Source: Austwickia sp. (GTDB lineage Bacteria > Actinomycetota > Actinomycetes > Actinomycetales > Dermatophilaceae). Taken from it: a stretch of 64,000 nucleotides of DNA. The DNA is taken from assembly GCA_016699675.1 (NCBI GenBank), contig CP064985.1:868001-932000 (forward strand). The letters run 5' to 3'. The position numbers and the translations under genes are program-made. Of the stretch, positions 26,555 through 34,600 are shown in pieces. Each line of letters begins with the position of its first letter. The stretch's first letter is position 1. Below the pieces are notes generated by a model. The model saw only the letters and a program-made list of their open reading frames with translations. It ran no database searches and was not told where the DNA came from.

Positions 26555-26583
26555 GGCCGTCCTGGCCCGCACTTCAGTTATCG
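26555..26583 (-). promoter_or_regulatory. Conserved upstream block, copy 1
   Basis: The block GTCCTGGCCCGCACTTCA plus flanking bases (29 positions, one or two differences) also occurs at 33389-33417. In both places it sits 40-80 bases upstream of a zinc-ribbon membrane protein on the minus strand. On that strand it contains CGATAACTGAAG, whose TAACTG could be a -10 element. A further conserved patch (TCGTCCGA) lies upstream. Confidence 0.5.
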
Positions 26584-26735
26584 GCCAAAACGGCCGCGTC
26601 GCCAGACTTGTCGGACGACCGCTTGACTCGCCCGGGCGGCCCCACCACGTTCGGCCTCTCGCGCTGCGACCCGGGCGACAACCCCGTAGGCTCGCCGCTT
26701 ACTCAGGGCCCTACCACCAGAGCCGAGGAGCACCG

Positions 26736-26936
26736 ATGACCTTCCCCTCCCGCCCACCCCTTGACGGGGACTCGTTCCCCACGCTCGTCACCAATGCGCG
26801 GCTCGATCTCGCGACGGAGCGTCACGACCCGGTGTCCGGCCTGCTGCAGATGGTCAACGGGGTGTTGGACAGTCTCGACCAGGTCGAACTCGGCGAGACC
26901 CCGCCGGCTACGGCGTACGACGCGAGGTGGGAGTGA
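26736..26936 (+). CDS. Small AtzG/GatC-like amidase partner
   Basis: A 66-residue frame starting at ATG 26736 (GAGGAG in front) and ending four bases before the amidase ATG. Its sequence (LLQMVNGVLDSLDQVELGETPPATAYDARW) resembles the small subunits that wrap amidases, such as GatC and the DUF4089 protein AtzG. Those small proteins lie just upstream of their amidase genes, as here. A role in stabilising the downstream amidase is inferred. Confidence 0.65.
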   Translation: MTFPSRPPLDGDSFPTLVTNARLDLATERHDPVSGLLQMVNGVLDSLDQVELGETPPATAYDARWE

Positions 26937-26939
26937 CTC

Positions 26940-28331
26940 ATGAAGCCCTACGAGATGAACGCGCTCCAGGCCGGCGAGGCGATCCGCAGCAAGCAGCTGT
27001 CCCCCGTCGAGCTCGTGGATTCGGTGCTGGAGCGGATCGAGGCGGTGGACGGGCGGGTCGGCGCGTACGTGACCGTCACGGCTGACCTCGCCCGCGCTGC
27101 CGCGGCGACGGCCGCGGACGAGATCGCCGCGGGTCGGTACCGCGGCCCGCTGCACGGGGTCTCCGTCGGCGTGAAGGACCTGGTGGACACCGCCGGCGTG
27201 CTCACGACGTCGAGTTCGCGGACGATGGCCGGCAACGTCCCCACCAGCGACGGCGCCGTGGTCGAGCGGCTGCGGGAGGCCGGAGCCGTCATGGTCGGCA
27301 AGACGCAGACGCACGAGTTCGCGTTCGGCGTCATCACTCCGACCACGCGCAACCCGTGGAATCTCGACCACATCCCCGGCGGGTCGAGCGGCGGGTCCGG
27401 GGCAGCGCTGGCGGCGGGCATGTGCCACCTCGCGATCGGGACGGACACCGGGGGTTCGATTCGCATCCCGTCCGCGGTGAACGGGGTGGTGGGGTTGAAG
27501 CCGACGTACGGGCGGGTGTCCCGGCGTGGGATCGCGTCGCTGAGCTGGAGTCTGGACCACGTGGGGCCGATGGCGCGCACGGTCGCCGATGTGGCGGCGA
27601 TGCTCCAGGTCTTGGCCGGGTACGACCGCGCCGATCCCGCCACCGTGGCCGAGCCCGTACCTGACTACTCGGCCCAGCTGACGCGCGACCTCGCCGGGGT
27701 CCGGCTCGGCCTGCCGAGGAACTACTTCTTCGACAACACCGACCCGGCCGTCGAGGCGGCGGTGCGGGCTGCGGCGGAGGCGCTCGCAGGTGCCGGGGCC
27801 GAGGTGGTGGAGGTGGACGTGCCGCTGCCGGCGGCGTACATGCCCGCGGAGTACGCGCTGTTCATGTCCGAGGCCAGCGCCTACCACCAGCGCCGGCTCC
27901 GGGACCAGGCGAACCATTTCGAGCCCGACGTACGCCTGCTTCTCGAGGCCGGCGAGATGATCCTCGCGACGGATTACATCAAGGCGCTGCGGGTGCGTAC
28001 GCTGCTGCAGGCCGGCTGGCGGGACCTCTTCGCCACCGGTCTCGACGCGGTCATCGCCCCCACGCTGCCGAACGTCGCGGCGAAGGTGGGCCAGGAGCAG
28101 TTCACGCACGGCGAGCCCGAGGCGATCATCGATTCCTACGTGCGCACCAGCGCTCCCGGCAACCTCACCGGCCTGCCCGCGCTGTCCGTGCCGTGCGGCT
28201 TCTCCGACGACGGCCTGCCCATCGGCCTGCAGATCATCGGCAAGCCGTTCCGCGAGGCCGAGGTGCTCGGCCTCGGCGCCGCCTGGGAGCGCCTTAACCC
28301 CGCTGCGGGGAGGGTGCCCGAGCTGGCGTAG
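26940..28331 (+). CDS. Amidase signature family enzyme
   Basis: A 463-residue enzyme with the full Ser-cisSer-Lys triad: Lys in GVSVGVKDLVDT, cis-Ser in IPGGSSGGSGAALAAG, nucleophile Ser in GTDTGGSIRIPSA. It is of the GatA/AtzE-like group; the substrate may be an amide in nitrogen scavenging rather than Gln-tRNA, because no gatB lies nearby. It is co-transcribed with the small upstream protein. The last four residues (PELA) and the stop codon lie in the first unit of a tandem repeat. Confidence 0.9.
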   Translation: MKPYEMNALQAGEAIRSKQLSPVELVDSVLERIEAVDGRVGAYVTVTADLARAAAATAADEIAAGRYRGPLHGVSVGVKDLVDTAGVLTTSSSRTMAGNVPTSDGAVVERLREAGAVMVGKTQTHEFAFGVITPTTRNPWNLDHIPGGSSGGSGAALAAGMCHLAIGTDTGGSIRIPSAVNGVVGLKPTYGRVSRRGIASLSWSLDHVGPMARTVADVAAMLQVLAGYDRADPATVAEPVPDYSAQLTRDLAGVRLGLPRNYFFDNTDPAVEAAVRAAAEALAGAGAEVVEVDVPLPAAYMPAEYALFMSEASAYHQRRLRDQANHFEPDVRLLLEAGEMILATDYIKALRVRTLLQAGWRDLFATGLDAVIAPTLPNVAAKVGQEQFTHGEPEAIIDSYVRTSAPGNLTGLPALSVPCGFSDDGLPIGLQIIGKPFREAEVLGLGAAWERLNPAAGRVPELA

Positions 28332-28464
28332 TCGAGGACGGTACGTCGGGTGCGCCGGCGCAGGTTCCCGGGCTGGCGTTGCCGACGACCGTACGTCGGG
28401 TGCGCCGGCGGGCTTCCCGAGCTGGTGTTGCCGACGACGGTACGTCGGGCGTGCCGGCGCGGGT
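28316..28464. repeat. Three tandem ~49-bp repeats starting inside the amidase stop
   Basis: Units begin at about 28316, 28367 and 28415. Each runs from CCCGAGCTGG-like sequence through an inverted CGACG-N6-CGTCG core (for example CGACGACCGTACGTCG) to GGTGCGCCGGCG. They differ by a few bases. The same core (GGTACGTCGGGT) appears twice more at about 35700-35730 before another gene. The role is unknown; a protein-binding site array or a slippage product are both possible. Confidence 0.8.
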
Positions 28465-28618
28465 GTCTCGACGCTGAGCGAGCGACCGCACGACGGGGCG
28501 CGTCCCGGGATCTGGTGGCGTGGCCCGGCGATGCTTGTCGCTGGTCGGGGCCCCTGACCCGGCGCTCCCCGGTCCCGCACGCCACCGGCGGCCTGCGGGA
28601 CTGGGTCCGTCTTCGACG

Positions 28619-30763
28619 CTAGAAGGGTGGCGGCCCGGGGTCCGGGCGCTCGCCCGCAGTGGTGGAGGCACGGGCCGCCGCCTGAGGGCTCGTCACGGCT
28701 GCGTCCGTGGCGGTTGCGCGACGCTGTTGTTCCCGACGTGGCGCTTCCGGCCGCCGTTGGCCGGGGCGGCGGGGCGCCGGCCGCGTCGTGGGAGTGAATC
28801 CCTTGGCGCGGTAGTCGATCGGTGCCCCCCGCCCCTCCTCGGACGCGTCCTGCCCCGGGCCGCCGCGGTCCGGCGGGGCCTGCTTCGCCTGCGCCGACAC
28901 GATCGGCATCCCGGTGTCGCCGGGCGCGCTGGGTTCATGGGACGTGCGGCCGGGTGCGGTGGGGTCGTACTGGTATGGGTACGTGCTGTACTGCCGCCCG
29001 GTCCCCGTGGTCCACACGATCGTCCCGTCCGGGGACCGCGTGGTGGACCACTGCCCCCGGGTTTTGTGGCCGTGGGGGCGTCGGGATTTGGCGGAGAGGT
29101 TGGCTGCGGACGTGGCTCCGCCTTGGTCCCAGGGCAGGTCATGGTCCAGGTCGCACCGCTCTGCCGGGAGGGTGCTCCCTGGGGCGCGGCAGGTCCCGTC
29201 GCGGGCGTGGATCGCTTCGCGGAGCCGGGCTGGTGGGGTGTAGCTGGTGGAGGTCAGTTCGATGGCCTCCCCGGTGACCGGGTCCGTCACAAGTCGTCGC
29301 CAGGTAGATCCTGCGGCGTAGGCCAGGTCCCGCACGATGTGCGCCGCCAGCGGCTCCCCGTCCGCCAGCGTCCCGGGTTCTTCGCTCAGGCCGAGCAGCG
29401 CGGCTGCGGAGATCACGATCCGCAACTCCGCCGGCGGCAGTCCCCCGGGCAGGTACGCCAGCCAGGAAGCGGCAATCTCCTGGAGATCCTGCCGAGTGTC
29501 GCTGGTGTCGTCCGTGCCGCTGGCGCCGCTGACCTCTGGCCCGGCCTCCGCATCCGATGCGCCCGTAGCGTCCGCACCGTTCGACGCGCTCGCGGTGGCT
29601 GCCGTGCCGCTGGCTGCGGCAGAGCCGCCGGCACCGGTCGACGCGCCGAACCCACCTGCTTGGCCGGAGGCGGTGGTCGTGCTCGCCACGTCAAAGGCGG
29701 TCTCAACGTCCTGGGTGCCACCTGCACGGTTGTCCGCAGCGGTAGTGGCACCCGTCGCGACGGAGCCTGTGTCAGCACCCGCGGCACCGCCCCTCTGGGC
29801 GCTCGTTGCGCCGCGCGTCGCGTCGCCCGACGCGCCAGAGCTGGTGGCGGCCGCCCGCGCCGCGGCGCCGGGCCGGTCCACGCCGACGTCGGTGGTCGGG
29901 GTGGCTGCGGGCGCGGCAGGTGCCGGGGGCGTGTGCTCGGTGCGGCCGAAGACAGTATTTGCCGGCACCGGGGTGACCAGGCCGGGGATGTCGCCGTACA
30001 GGATCAGGTCCAGCGAGACATCACTGCGGAGCTGGCCCAGAGTGCGGCCATCGCCGCGGCGACGGGCCGCCCGGGCGATGGCGTCGATCCGCAGGGCCGC
30101 GGCGGTGACCCGCTCCGCCGATCCTGAGATCAGGTATTCGCCCGTGCCGTGCGGGGTCAGTGTGGCGTAGGCGTCCCGACGGGACAGGTCGTAGTCGCGT
30201 TGTTCCTTGGCCGGGACATGCTCGGCGACCAGCCGATCCAACCGGCACCGGAACGTCCGATACGACAGTGCCGCCCCGTCCCTGGTCGGCGCCAACGCCG
30301 CCGCCCCGATCTCGGCAGCCAACTCCGGGGCCAGGGTGGCGGTGCGGTCGGACCAGGCCCGAGCCATCGCCCAGGTACACGCCCCTGCTGTGAGGGCGTC
30401 GCGCATCCCCGCGGCCCGAGTCGGTGAGCCGGCGCCGAGACGGACCCGCCCGAGGGCGTCGTACAGTCCCAGCCCGGTGGCCAACCGGATCTCATCGACC
30501 ACCGCCGCCTCAGCCTCACCCAGAGCCCGGTCCCGCACCGTCTTCGAGGCATCCGGTCCGACCTCATCGACCGCCAGCTCGCGACGCCGACCCGCCAACA
30601 AGCCCGCCGCCTGCGCCGACATCGCCGCCGCACCCGCGGTCGCCTTCTCATAGGCGGCCATCGCATCGAGGAGGTCGTCATCATCGAGCAGCGCCAGCCG
30701 AGCCGGGTCGGGCACGAACACCGCAGCGCACCCCTCCGGCACGCGCACCGCCCCACCCGACAT
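28619..30763 (-). CDS. DUF222-HNH endonuclease family protein (13E12-type)
   Basis: A 714-residue protein. The N-terminal half is a DUF222 domain (LLDAMAAYEKATAG, VRDRALGEAEAAVVDEI). The HNH nuclease motif follows at about 545-595 (IHARDGTCRAPGS, CDLDHDLPWDQGGATSAANL, HKTRGQW). Between them lies an unusual ~120-residue Ala/Gly/Thr/Ser linker (about 295-415). After the HNH comes a ~130-residue basic, Pro-rich tail. These genes are multicopy in actinobacteria; a second, shorter one is at 52037. DNA cleavage is expected from the motif, but the biological role is not settled. AGGGGA precedes the ATG. Confidence 0.88.
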   Translation of the reverse strand: MSGGAVRVPEGCAAVFVPDPARLALLDDDDLLDAMAAYEKATAGAAAMSAQAAGLLAGRRRELAVDEVGPDASKTVRDRALGEAEAAVVDEIRLATGLGLYDALGRVRLGAGSPTRAAGMRDALTAGACTWAMARAWSDRTATLAPELAAEIGAAALAPTRDGAALSYRTFRCRLDRLVAEHVPAKEQRDYDLSRRDAYATLTPHGTGEYLISGSAERVTAAALRIDAIARAARRRGDGRTLGQLRSDVSLDLILYGDIPGLVTPVPANTVFGRTEHTPPAPAAPAATPTTDVGVDRPGAAARAAATSSGASGDATRGATSAQRGGAAGADTGSVATGATTAADNRAGGTQDVETAFDVASTTTASGQAGGFGASTGAGGSAAASGTAATASASNGADATGASDAEAGPEVSGASGTDDTSDTRQDLQEIAASWLAYLPGGLPPAELRIVISAAALLGLSEEPGTLADGEPLAAHIVRDLAYAAGSTWRRLVTDPVTGEAIELTSTSYTPPARLREAIHARDGTCRAPGSTLPAERCDLDHDLPWDQGGATSAANLSAKSRRPHGHKTRGQWSTTRSPDGTIVWTTGTGRQYSTYPYQYDPTAPGRTSHEPSAPGDTGMPIVSAQAKQAPPDRGGPGQDASEEGRGAPIDYRAKGFTPTTRPAPRRPGQRRPEAPRREQQRRATATDAAVTSPQAAARASTTAGERPDPGPPPF

Positions 30764-31425
30764 CCCGATCCCCTGTACGCCATAACGAAGCCAGTGCTTC
30801 GGTGTTGTGTTCGATTCTAGCGGATCGAAAAGCGCAGGGGAACCCGTCTGAATAAGTCCAGCGAAACCGTTTCTAACGGTCGACCAGCACAGCCGTGGCC
30901 GCCCATTTCCCGGCGTACGCCGACACTATCAGGGACGGAGACGCGCGGCGCCGTCCCATCGGCGTGCGCCATTGTGGCCGAAAGCGATCGTTCACGACCT
31001 GCGGTTTTGGTGCCATGGCACCCAACGCCCAGGTGACGAACGGTCAACCGGCGAGCGGCTACCCCTGCGACAGCGGTCTGGGAGGGTACGAACACTGACG
31101 TGGTGCGTTGGCGTTACGCCAACCGTCAGAGGCCCACCACGTCGGGCCTCCAGCCGGGCCCGAATTTTACCCGGAACAGATACGGCTGAATCCTGGCAGG
31201 ACGCCACGTTCATCCACGGAGCAAGTGCAACGACGTACGCGGCGACGACCGCCGGGTGGTGGCAGCCGCGGCGACGACGCGACCCAGCGGCGACGACGCA
31301 CCCGCGCTGCGTCGATGCACGCGGCGACCACTCACGACCTGCACCTCCAGCGCGACGGGACAAATCGTCCAGAACGAACGGACCCGCTGCGCTGCCGGAC
31401 GAGCGGCTTCCTGACTCGCCGCTGG
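30764..31425. other. 660-base gap with hairpins, no gene seen
   Basis: Coding potential is poor in all frames. Visible structures are the palindrome GGTGCCATGGCACC (about 31008-31021) and the stem TTGGCG-TTA-CGCCAA (about 31105). The left end is the upstream region of the DUF222-HNH gene; the right end is downstream of the TM2 protein gene. The composition is less GC-biased than in the genes. Confidence 0.55.
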
Positions 31426-32433
31426 TCAGATCCCCATGGGTTGGCCAGGCTGTTGGGAGTCGGCCGGGCGGACGACGTCGACCGGTTGCTGAACGTAACC
31501 AGGCTGCGCCTGAACGTACCCGGGCTGCTGCGGGTAATAGCCCTGCGGCGCGGGGTACCCGACCTGCTGAGGCAGCGGCATCGGCGGCACGGGCTGGGTC
31601 ATAGCGACCGGGGCCGCGGGAAGATTCGCGAAGACGGCGCCCACGTGCAGCGTCTGCAGCGCTTGCCGCGCGCTCTGCTCGTTCGCGGCCCGGACCAGCG
31701 ACCGCATCCGGAACAGGTCGATCAGACCCCAAAGGCCGAAGCCGGCACCAGTGAACCAGTACGCCACGTTGAGCATGGCCTGGCGCAGGTAGAAGTAGTG
31801 CGCGCCGAAGAAGAACCACAGGAGATAGGCGATCGAGACGCGCTTCTTGAGGCGCTCGTACTCGTTGAAGAACGCCGCCTGGGCGCCGCCGTCCATCTGG
31901 GCCACGACATGCTGCACGGAGGGCGGCAGGGACGCCAGCGTGCGGGCCTCGCGCGTCTCCTGGGCATGCGCTCGGTAGGCCAGGACGCCCGCGGTAGCAG
32001 CCGCCGCGACCAAGAGAAGAACGATCAGGGTCGAGCCTCCGCTGAACAGCGCACCGAAGAGCATGAAGAGTACAACGACCGCAGCGGCCCCACCAGCGAC
32101 CTTGATGCCCAGCTTGGCGTTGGGGCTGAGCTCCCCCTCATGCCCGAGGGCGGACGCGACGCGGTTCACCGCCCCATCCACGGCGGCGCCGGGCTGCGCG
32201 CCGGGGGCGGCCGACGCGGCAGCGACAGGCGCCGAGGCCACCGGCACAGAGGCAGCAGCCACGGGAGTAACCGGTGCCGGAATCGGCGTGAGCGGCGGGA
32301 CCGGGCTGACGAGGGCGGCATCGACTGCCGCGGTCACGGCGGCCTCCTGGGCGGCGGCGACGCGCGTCCCGCAGGCCGTGCAGAAGTTGATGGTGGAGTC
32401 GTGGCTCGACCCACATTGGGTGCAGAACGGCAT
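31426..32433 (-). CDS. Zinc-ribbon, TM2-domain membrane protein
   Basis: The 335-residue product starts MPFCTQCGSSHDSTINFCTACG (in outline), a double CxxC zinc ribbon. After an Ala/Pro linker come two helices (about 115-165). Then comes a TM2 domain (AYLLWFFFGAHYFYLRQAMLNVAYWFTGAGFGLWGLIDLFRM in outline, with the conserved G-x-H-x-F-Y-L and final DLF). The tail is Gly/Tyr/Gln/Pro-rich. AAAGGA lies before ATG 32433. It follows the next zinc-ribbon gene by 40 bases and is probably in one operon with it. The function of TM2 proteins is unknown. Confidence 0.82.
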   Translation of the reverse strand: MPFCTQCGSSHDSTINFCTACGTRVAAAQEAAVTAAVDAALVSPVPPLTPIPAPVTPVAAASVPVASAPVAAASAAPGAQPGAAVDGAVNRVASALGHEGELSPNAKLGIKVAGGAAAVVVLFMLFGALFSGGSTLIVLLLVAAAATAGVLAYRAHAQETREARTLASLPPSVQHVVAQMDGGAQAAFFNEYERLKKRVSIAYLLWFFFGAHYFYLRQAMLNVAYWFTGAGFGLWGLIDLFRMRSLVRAANEQSARQALQTLHVGAVFANLPAAPVAMTQPVPPMPLPQQVGYPAPQGYYPQQPGYVQAQPGYVQQPVDVVRPADSQQPGQPMGI

Positions 32434-32473
32434 GGCTGGTCCTTTCGAGAAGTGTGTTACGGGGTCTGGTGGA

Positions 32474-33340
32474 TTAGGAGAGGACGAGGCGGCCGCCGTA
32501 CAGCAGCACGACCGCATTGGTGCCGCCCGTGCAGCGAACGGGCTGACGCCCCTCGCAGTGCATGACGTAGCTGCGCCCGGTGACGGGACTGTCGGCGGTG
32601 ACCTCGCCGGGGGTGCCGGAGAGGCCGGCGCGCAGGTACTCGACTCGCACCGCGCGCGCGAACTCGCAAGAGGTCTCCTTCGTGGCGCGCGCGACCGCGG
32701 CGTACTGACCCGTGCCCACCCGCTCGCACTCGACGGCCTCGGCGCCGGCGACCACGTCAGGAAGCGCGGTCGGGGACGGCTCCACGCTCGGCTGGATCCC
32801 CGCGGGCGCCGGCCCCGCCGGTTTCGGCATGACGTCGGCGGCCGGCTGAACCGTGGCGCTGGACGGCGTCGGGGCGGCCTGGGGGGCGCTCGCGCTGCGC
32901 TGGTGGGTCTGCCACCACCAACCGCCGAAGAACGCCGCTGCCACGAGCGGCACCAGGATGGCGGCGAGAACGAGGGGGAAGGTCGAGGTCCGCCGGGCTG
33001 GGGCGACGGGCGCCGCCACCGCCGCCACGGGAGCCGCCATCGCGCCGACCGGCGCCGCGACGACGGGAGCCGCGACGCCTGGAGCCGGGACCACGGGCGT
33101 AACCGCAGCGATGGGAGCGACCGGAGCGGGCGGCGTCATCGGCGGGGTCGCGAAGGCGACCGTCTCGGCGAACGCGTGCGGGTGGGGCGCGGCATCTTCC
33201 GCAGCGTGGGCCGGCTCCGGAGGTTCGACAGATGAGGCGGGAGGCGCGGCGTCACTGCCGCAGCCTGGGCAGAAGCGGCCCTCCTCCGGTCGGGGTTGGC
33301 CGCACTCCCCGCAGAAGCGCCCGGCGGCGGTTTCGCCCAT
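32474..33340 (-). CDS. Zinc-ribbon membrane protein, paralogue of 25652-26515
   Basis: The 288-residue product has a double CxxC ribbon (FCGECGQ, then FCPGCGS). A Pro/Ala/Val-rich cytoplasmic linker and one membrane helix ending FFGGWWWQTHQ follow. A Pro/Ala stalk leads to a ~100-residue extracytoplasmic domain with four Cys (VECERVG, TSCEFARAV, YVMHCEGRQPVRC), likely forming two disulfides. The N-terminal architecture and the upstream region match the protein at 25652; the C-terminal domains differ. ATG 33340 has GGAGG five bases upstream. Confidence 0.77.
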   Translation of the reverse strand: MGETAAGRFCGECGQPRPEEGRFCPGCGSDAAPPASSVEPPEPAHAAEDAAPHPHAFAETVAFATPPMTPPAPVAPIAAVTPVVPAPGVAAPVVAAPVGAMAAPVAAVAAPVAPARRTSTFPLVLAAILVPLVAAAFFGGWWWQTHQRSASAPQAAPTPSSATVQPAADVMPKPAGPAPAGIQPSVEPSPTALPDVVAGAEAVECERVGTGQYAAVARATKETSCEFARAVRVEYLRAGLSGTPGEVTADSPVTGRSYVMHCEGRQPVRCTGGTNAVVLLYGGRLVLS

Positions 33341-33388
33341 GATTCCTCCATCCGTGGGGTGCTCACTGAGCGTGAGCGCCGTTCTCGA

Positions 33389-33417
33389 GGCCGTCCTGGC
33401 CCGCACTTCAGGTATCG
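33389..33417 (-). promoter_or_regulatory. Conserved upstream block, copy 2
   Basis: Partner of the block at 26555-26583. The 29 bases read on minus CGATACC followed by TGAAGTGCGGGCCAGGAC, about 50 bases before the zinc-ribbon protein start. A second shared patch (TCGTCCGA with AA and TCT spaced alike) lies further upstream at about 33450. It is a likely shared promoter or operator. Confidence 0.5.
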
Positions 33418-33513
33418 ACCGCCGCTCGCCCGTCCCTAGAGTTCTCGGACGATTGGCTTACTCGAACGTCGCCGCAGTCCTTGGTCGAGCGCGTATGGGG
33501 CCGATCAGCAGGT

Positions 33514-34560
33514 ATGCAACGAAGAGCGACGCCGCCGCAGCGGCCCCGCCGGGGTTGGCGTGGCGGGCCGGGCCGGTACGTCGTGGGCCTGCTCGCCGCG
33601 TCGCTGTGTGCGGCGTGCGCCGCGTGCGGGGCGGCGCCATCTGAGTCGGCGGGCTCCGCGGCCCGCGACGCCACCCCGACCCTGTCCGCGTCCCCGTCCC
33701 CGCAGCCCCCGTCCAGCTCGTCGCCCACCTCTCAGGCGGTGTCTCAGGCCGCGGTGGCCACCGCGGGCGGTGCCGCCGCGGCGACGCAACCTTCGCGGCG
33801 GGGCGGCGCGCCGGCCTGTGTGGTGGGAGCGGGCGTCCGGCAGGAGTGGGACGAGGGATTCGCCGCGGTCGCCGCGCGCTACTCGGGAACCCTTGGCATC
33901 GCGATCGCCCTCCCCGACGGCGGCCCGGTGCTGACCTGGGGTCCCCTGCAGCAGGGTCCGGCGTGGTCGACGTCGAAGGTGCCCCTCGCGATCGCGGTGA
34001 CGCGGGCGGATGGCGGTACGCCGTCGCCTGCGGACGACGTCAACCTCCGAGCGGCCATCGGGCGTTCCGACAACGGCGCCGCGCAGGCGCTGTGGGACCG
34101 CCTCGGCGGCGGCGCGGCCGGGGCGGCGGCCATGACGGCCGTGCTCGCCGACGGCGCGAATGCGTCGACTCTGGTGCCCGATCGCCCACTGCGGCCTGGG
34201 TATTCGGTGTTCGGCCAGACGAACTGGACGTTGCGGGATCAGGCGATCTTTGCTCGCCAGCTCCCGGGCCTCCAGGGCGCAGCCCCCACGGTGACCGCGA
34301 TGGCCGCCATCACGGCGGACCAGCGGTGGGGGCTGGGCCGGCACGCCGCGGTGCCGGCGTTCAAGGGCGGCTGGGGCCCGGACCCCGAGGGAAGCTATCT
34401 GGTGCGCCAGTTCGGGTTGCTCCGCCTGCCGTCGGGCAGGGTCGCCGGGGTCGCAGTGGCGGCCCGCTCCGCGGCGGGCTTCCAGGCCGGGATCGCCGGC
34501 GTCGATCTCGCGGCCAATCACCTCGTGACGATGCTGAGCGCCCTCCCGTCGGATTGCTAA
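33514..34560 (+). CDS. Exported class A beta-lactamase-fold serine hydrolase
   Basis: A ~348-residue exported protein. After a basic start comes a hydrophobic segment YVVGLLAASLCAACAACG, a signal peptide with several Cys (possible lipoprotein). A Ser/Pro/Ala-rich linker runs to about residue 100. The penicillin-binding fold has SxxK in AWSTSKVPLA, SDN in GRSDNGAAQAL and KGG in AFKGGWG in place of KTG. The Glu of the omega loop is not obvious. A TTG start at 33481 is possible; ATG 33514 fits the signal better. True beta-lactamase activity is not assured; many such actinobacterial proteins are uncharacterised. Confidence 0.8.
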   Translation: MQRRATPPQRPRRGWRGGPGRYVVGLLAASLCAACAACGAAPSESAGSAARDATPTLSASPSPQPPSSSSPTSQAVSQAAVATAGGAAAATQPSRRGGAPACVVGAGVRQEWDEGFAAVAARYSGTLGIAIALPDGGPVLTWGPLQQGPAWSTSKVPLAIAVTRADGGTPSPADDVNLRAAIGRSDNGAAQALWDRLGGGAAGAAAMTAVLADGANASTLVPDRPLRPGYSVFGQTNWTLRDQAIFARQLPGLQGAAPTVTAMAAITADQRWGLGRHAAVPAFKGGWGPDPEGSYLVRQFGLLRLPSGRVAGVAVAARSAAGFQAGIAGVDLAANHLVTMLSALPSDC

Positions 34561-34600
34561 CTCCGAGGCTGCCTTGAGGCGCCCGCCGCGGGTGGCGGTA

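Noticed and set aside
28332..28464. CRISPR array
   Set aside because: The repeats are adjacent without spacers, only three, and begin inside a gene.
30940..31100. c-di-AMP (ydaO) riboswitch in the gap before the DUF222-HNH gene
   Set aside because: Several short blocks looked similar, but the conserved core sequences of that riboswitch are absent.
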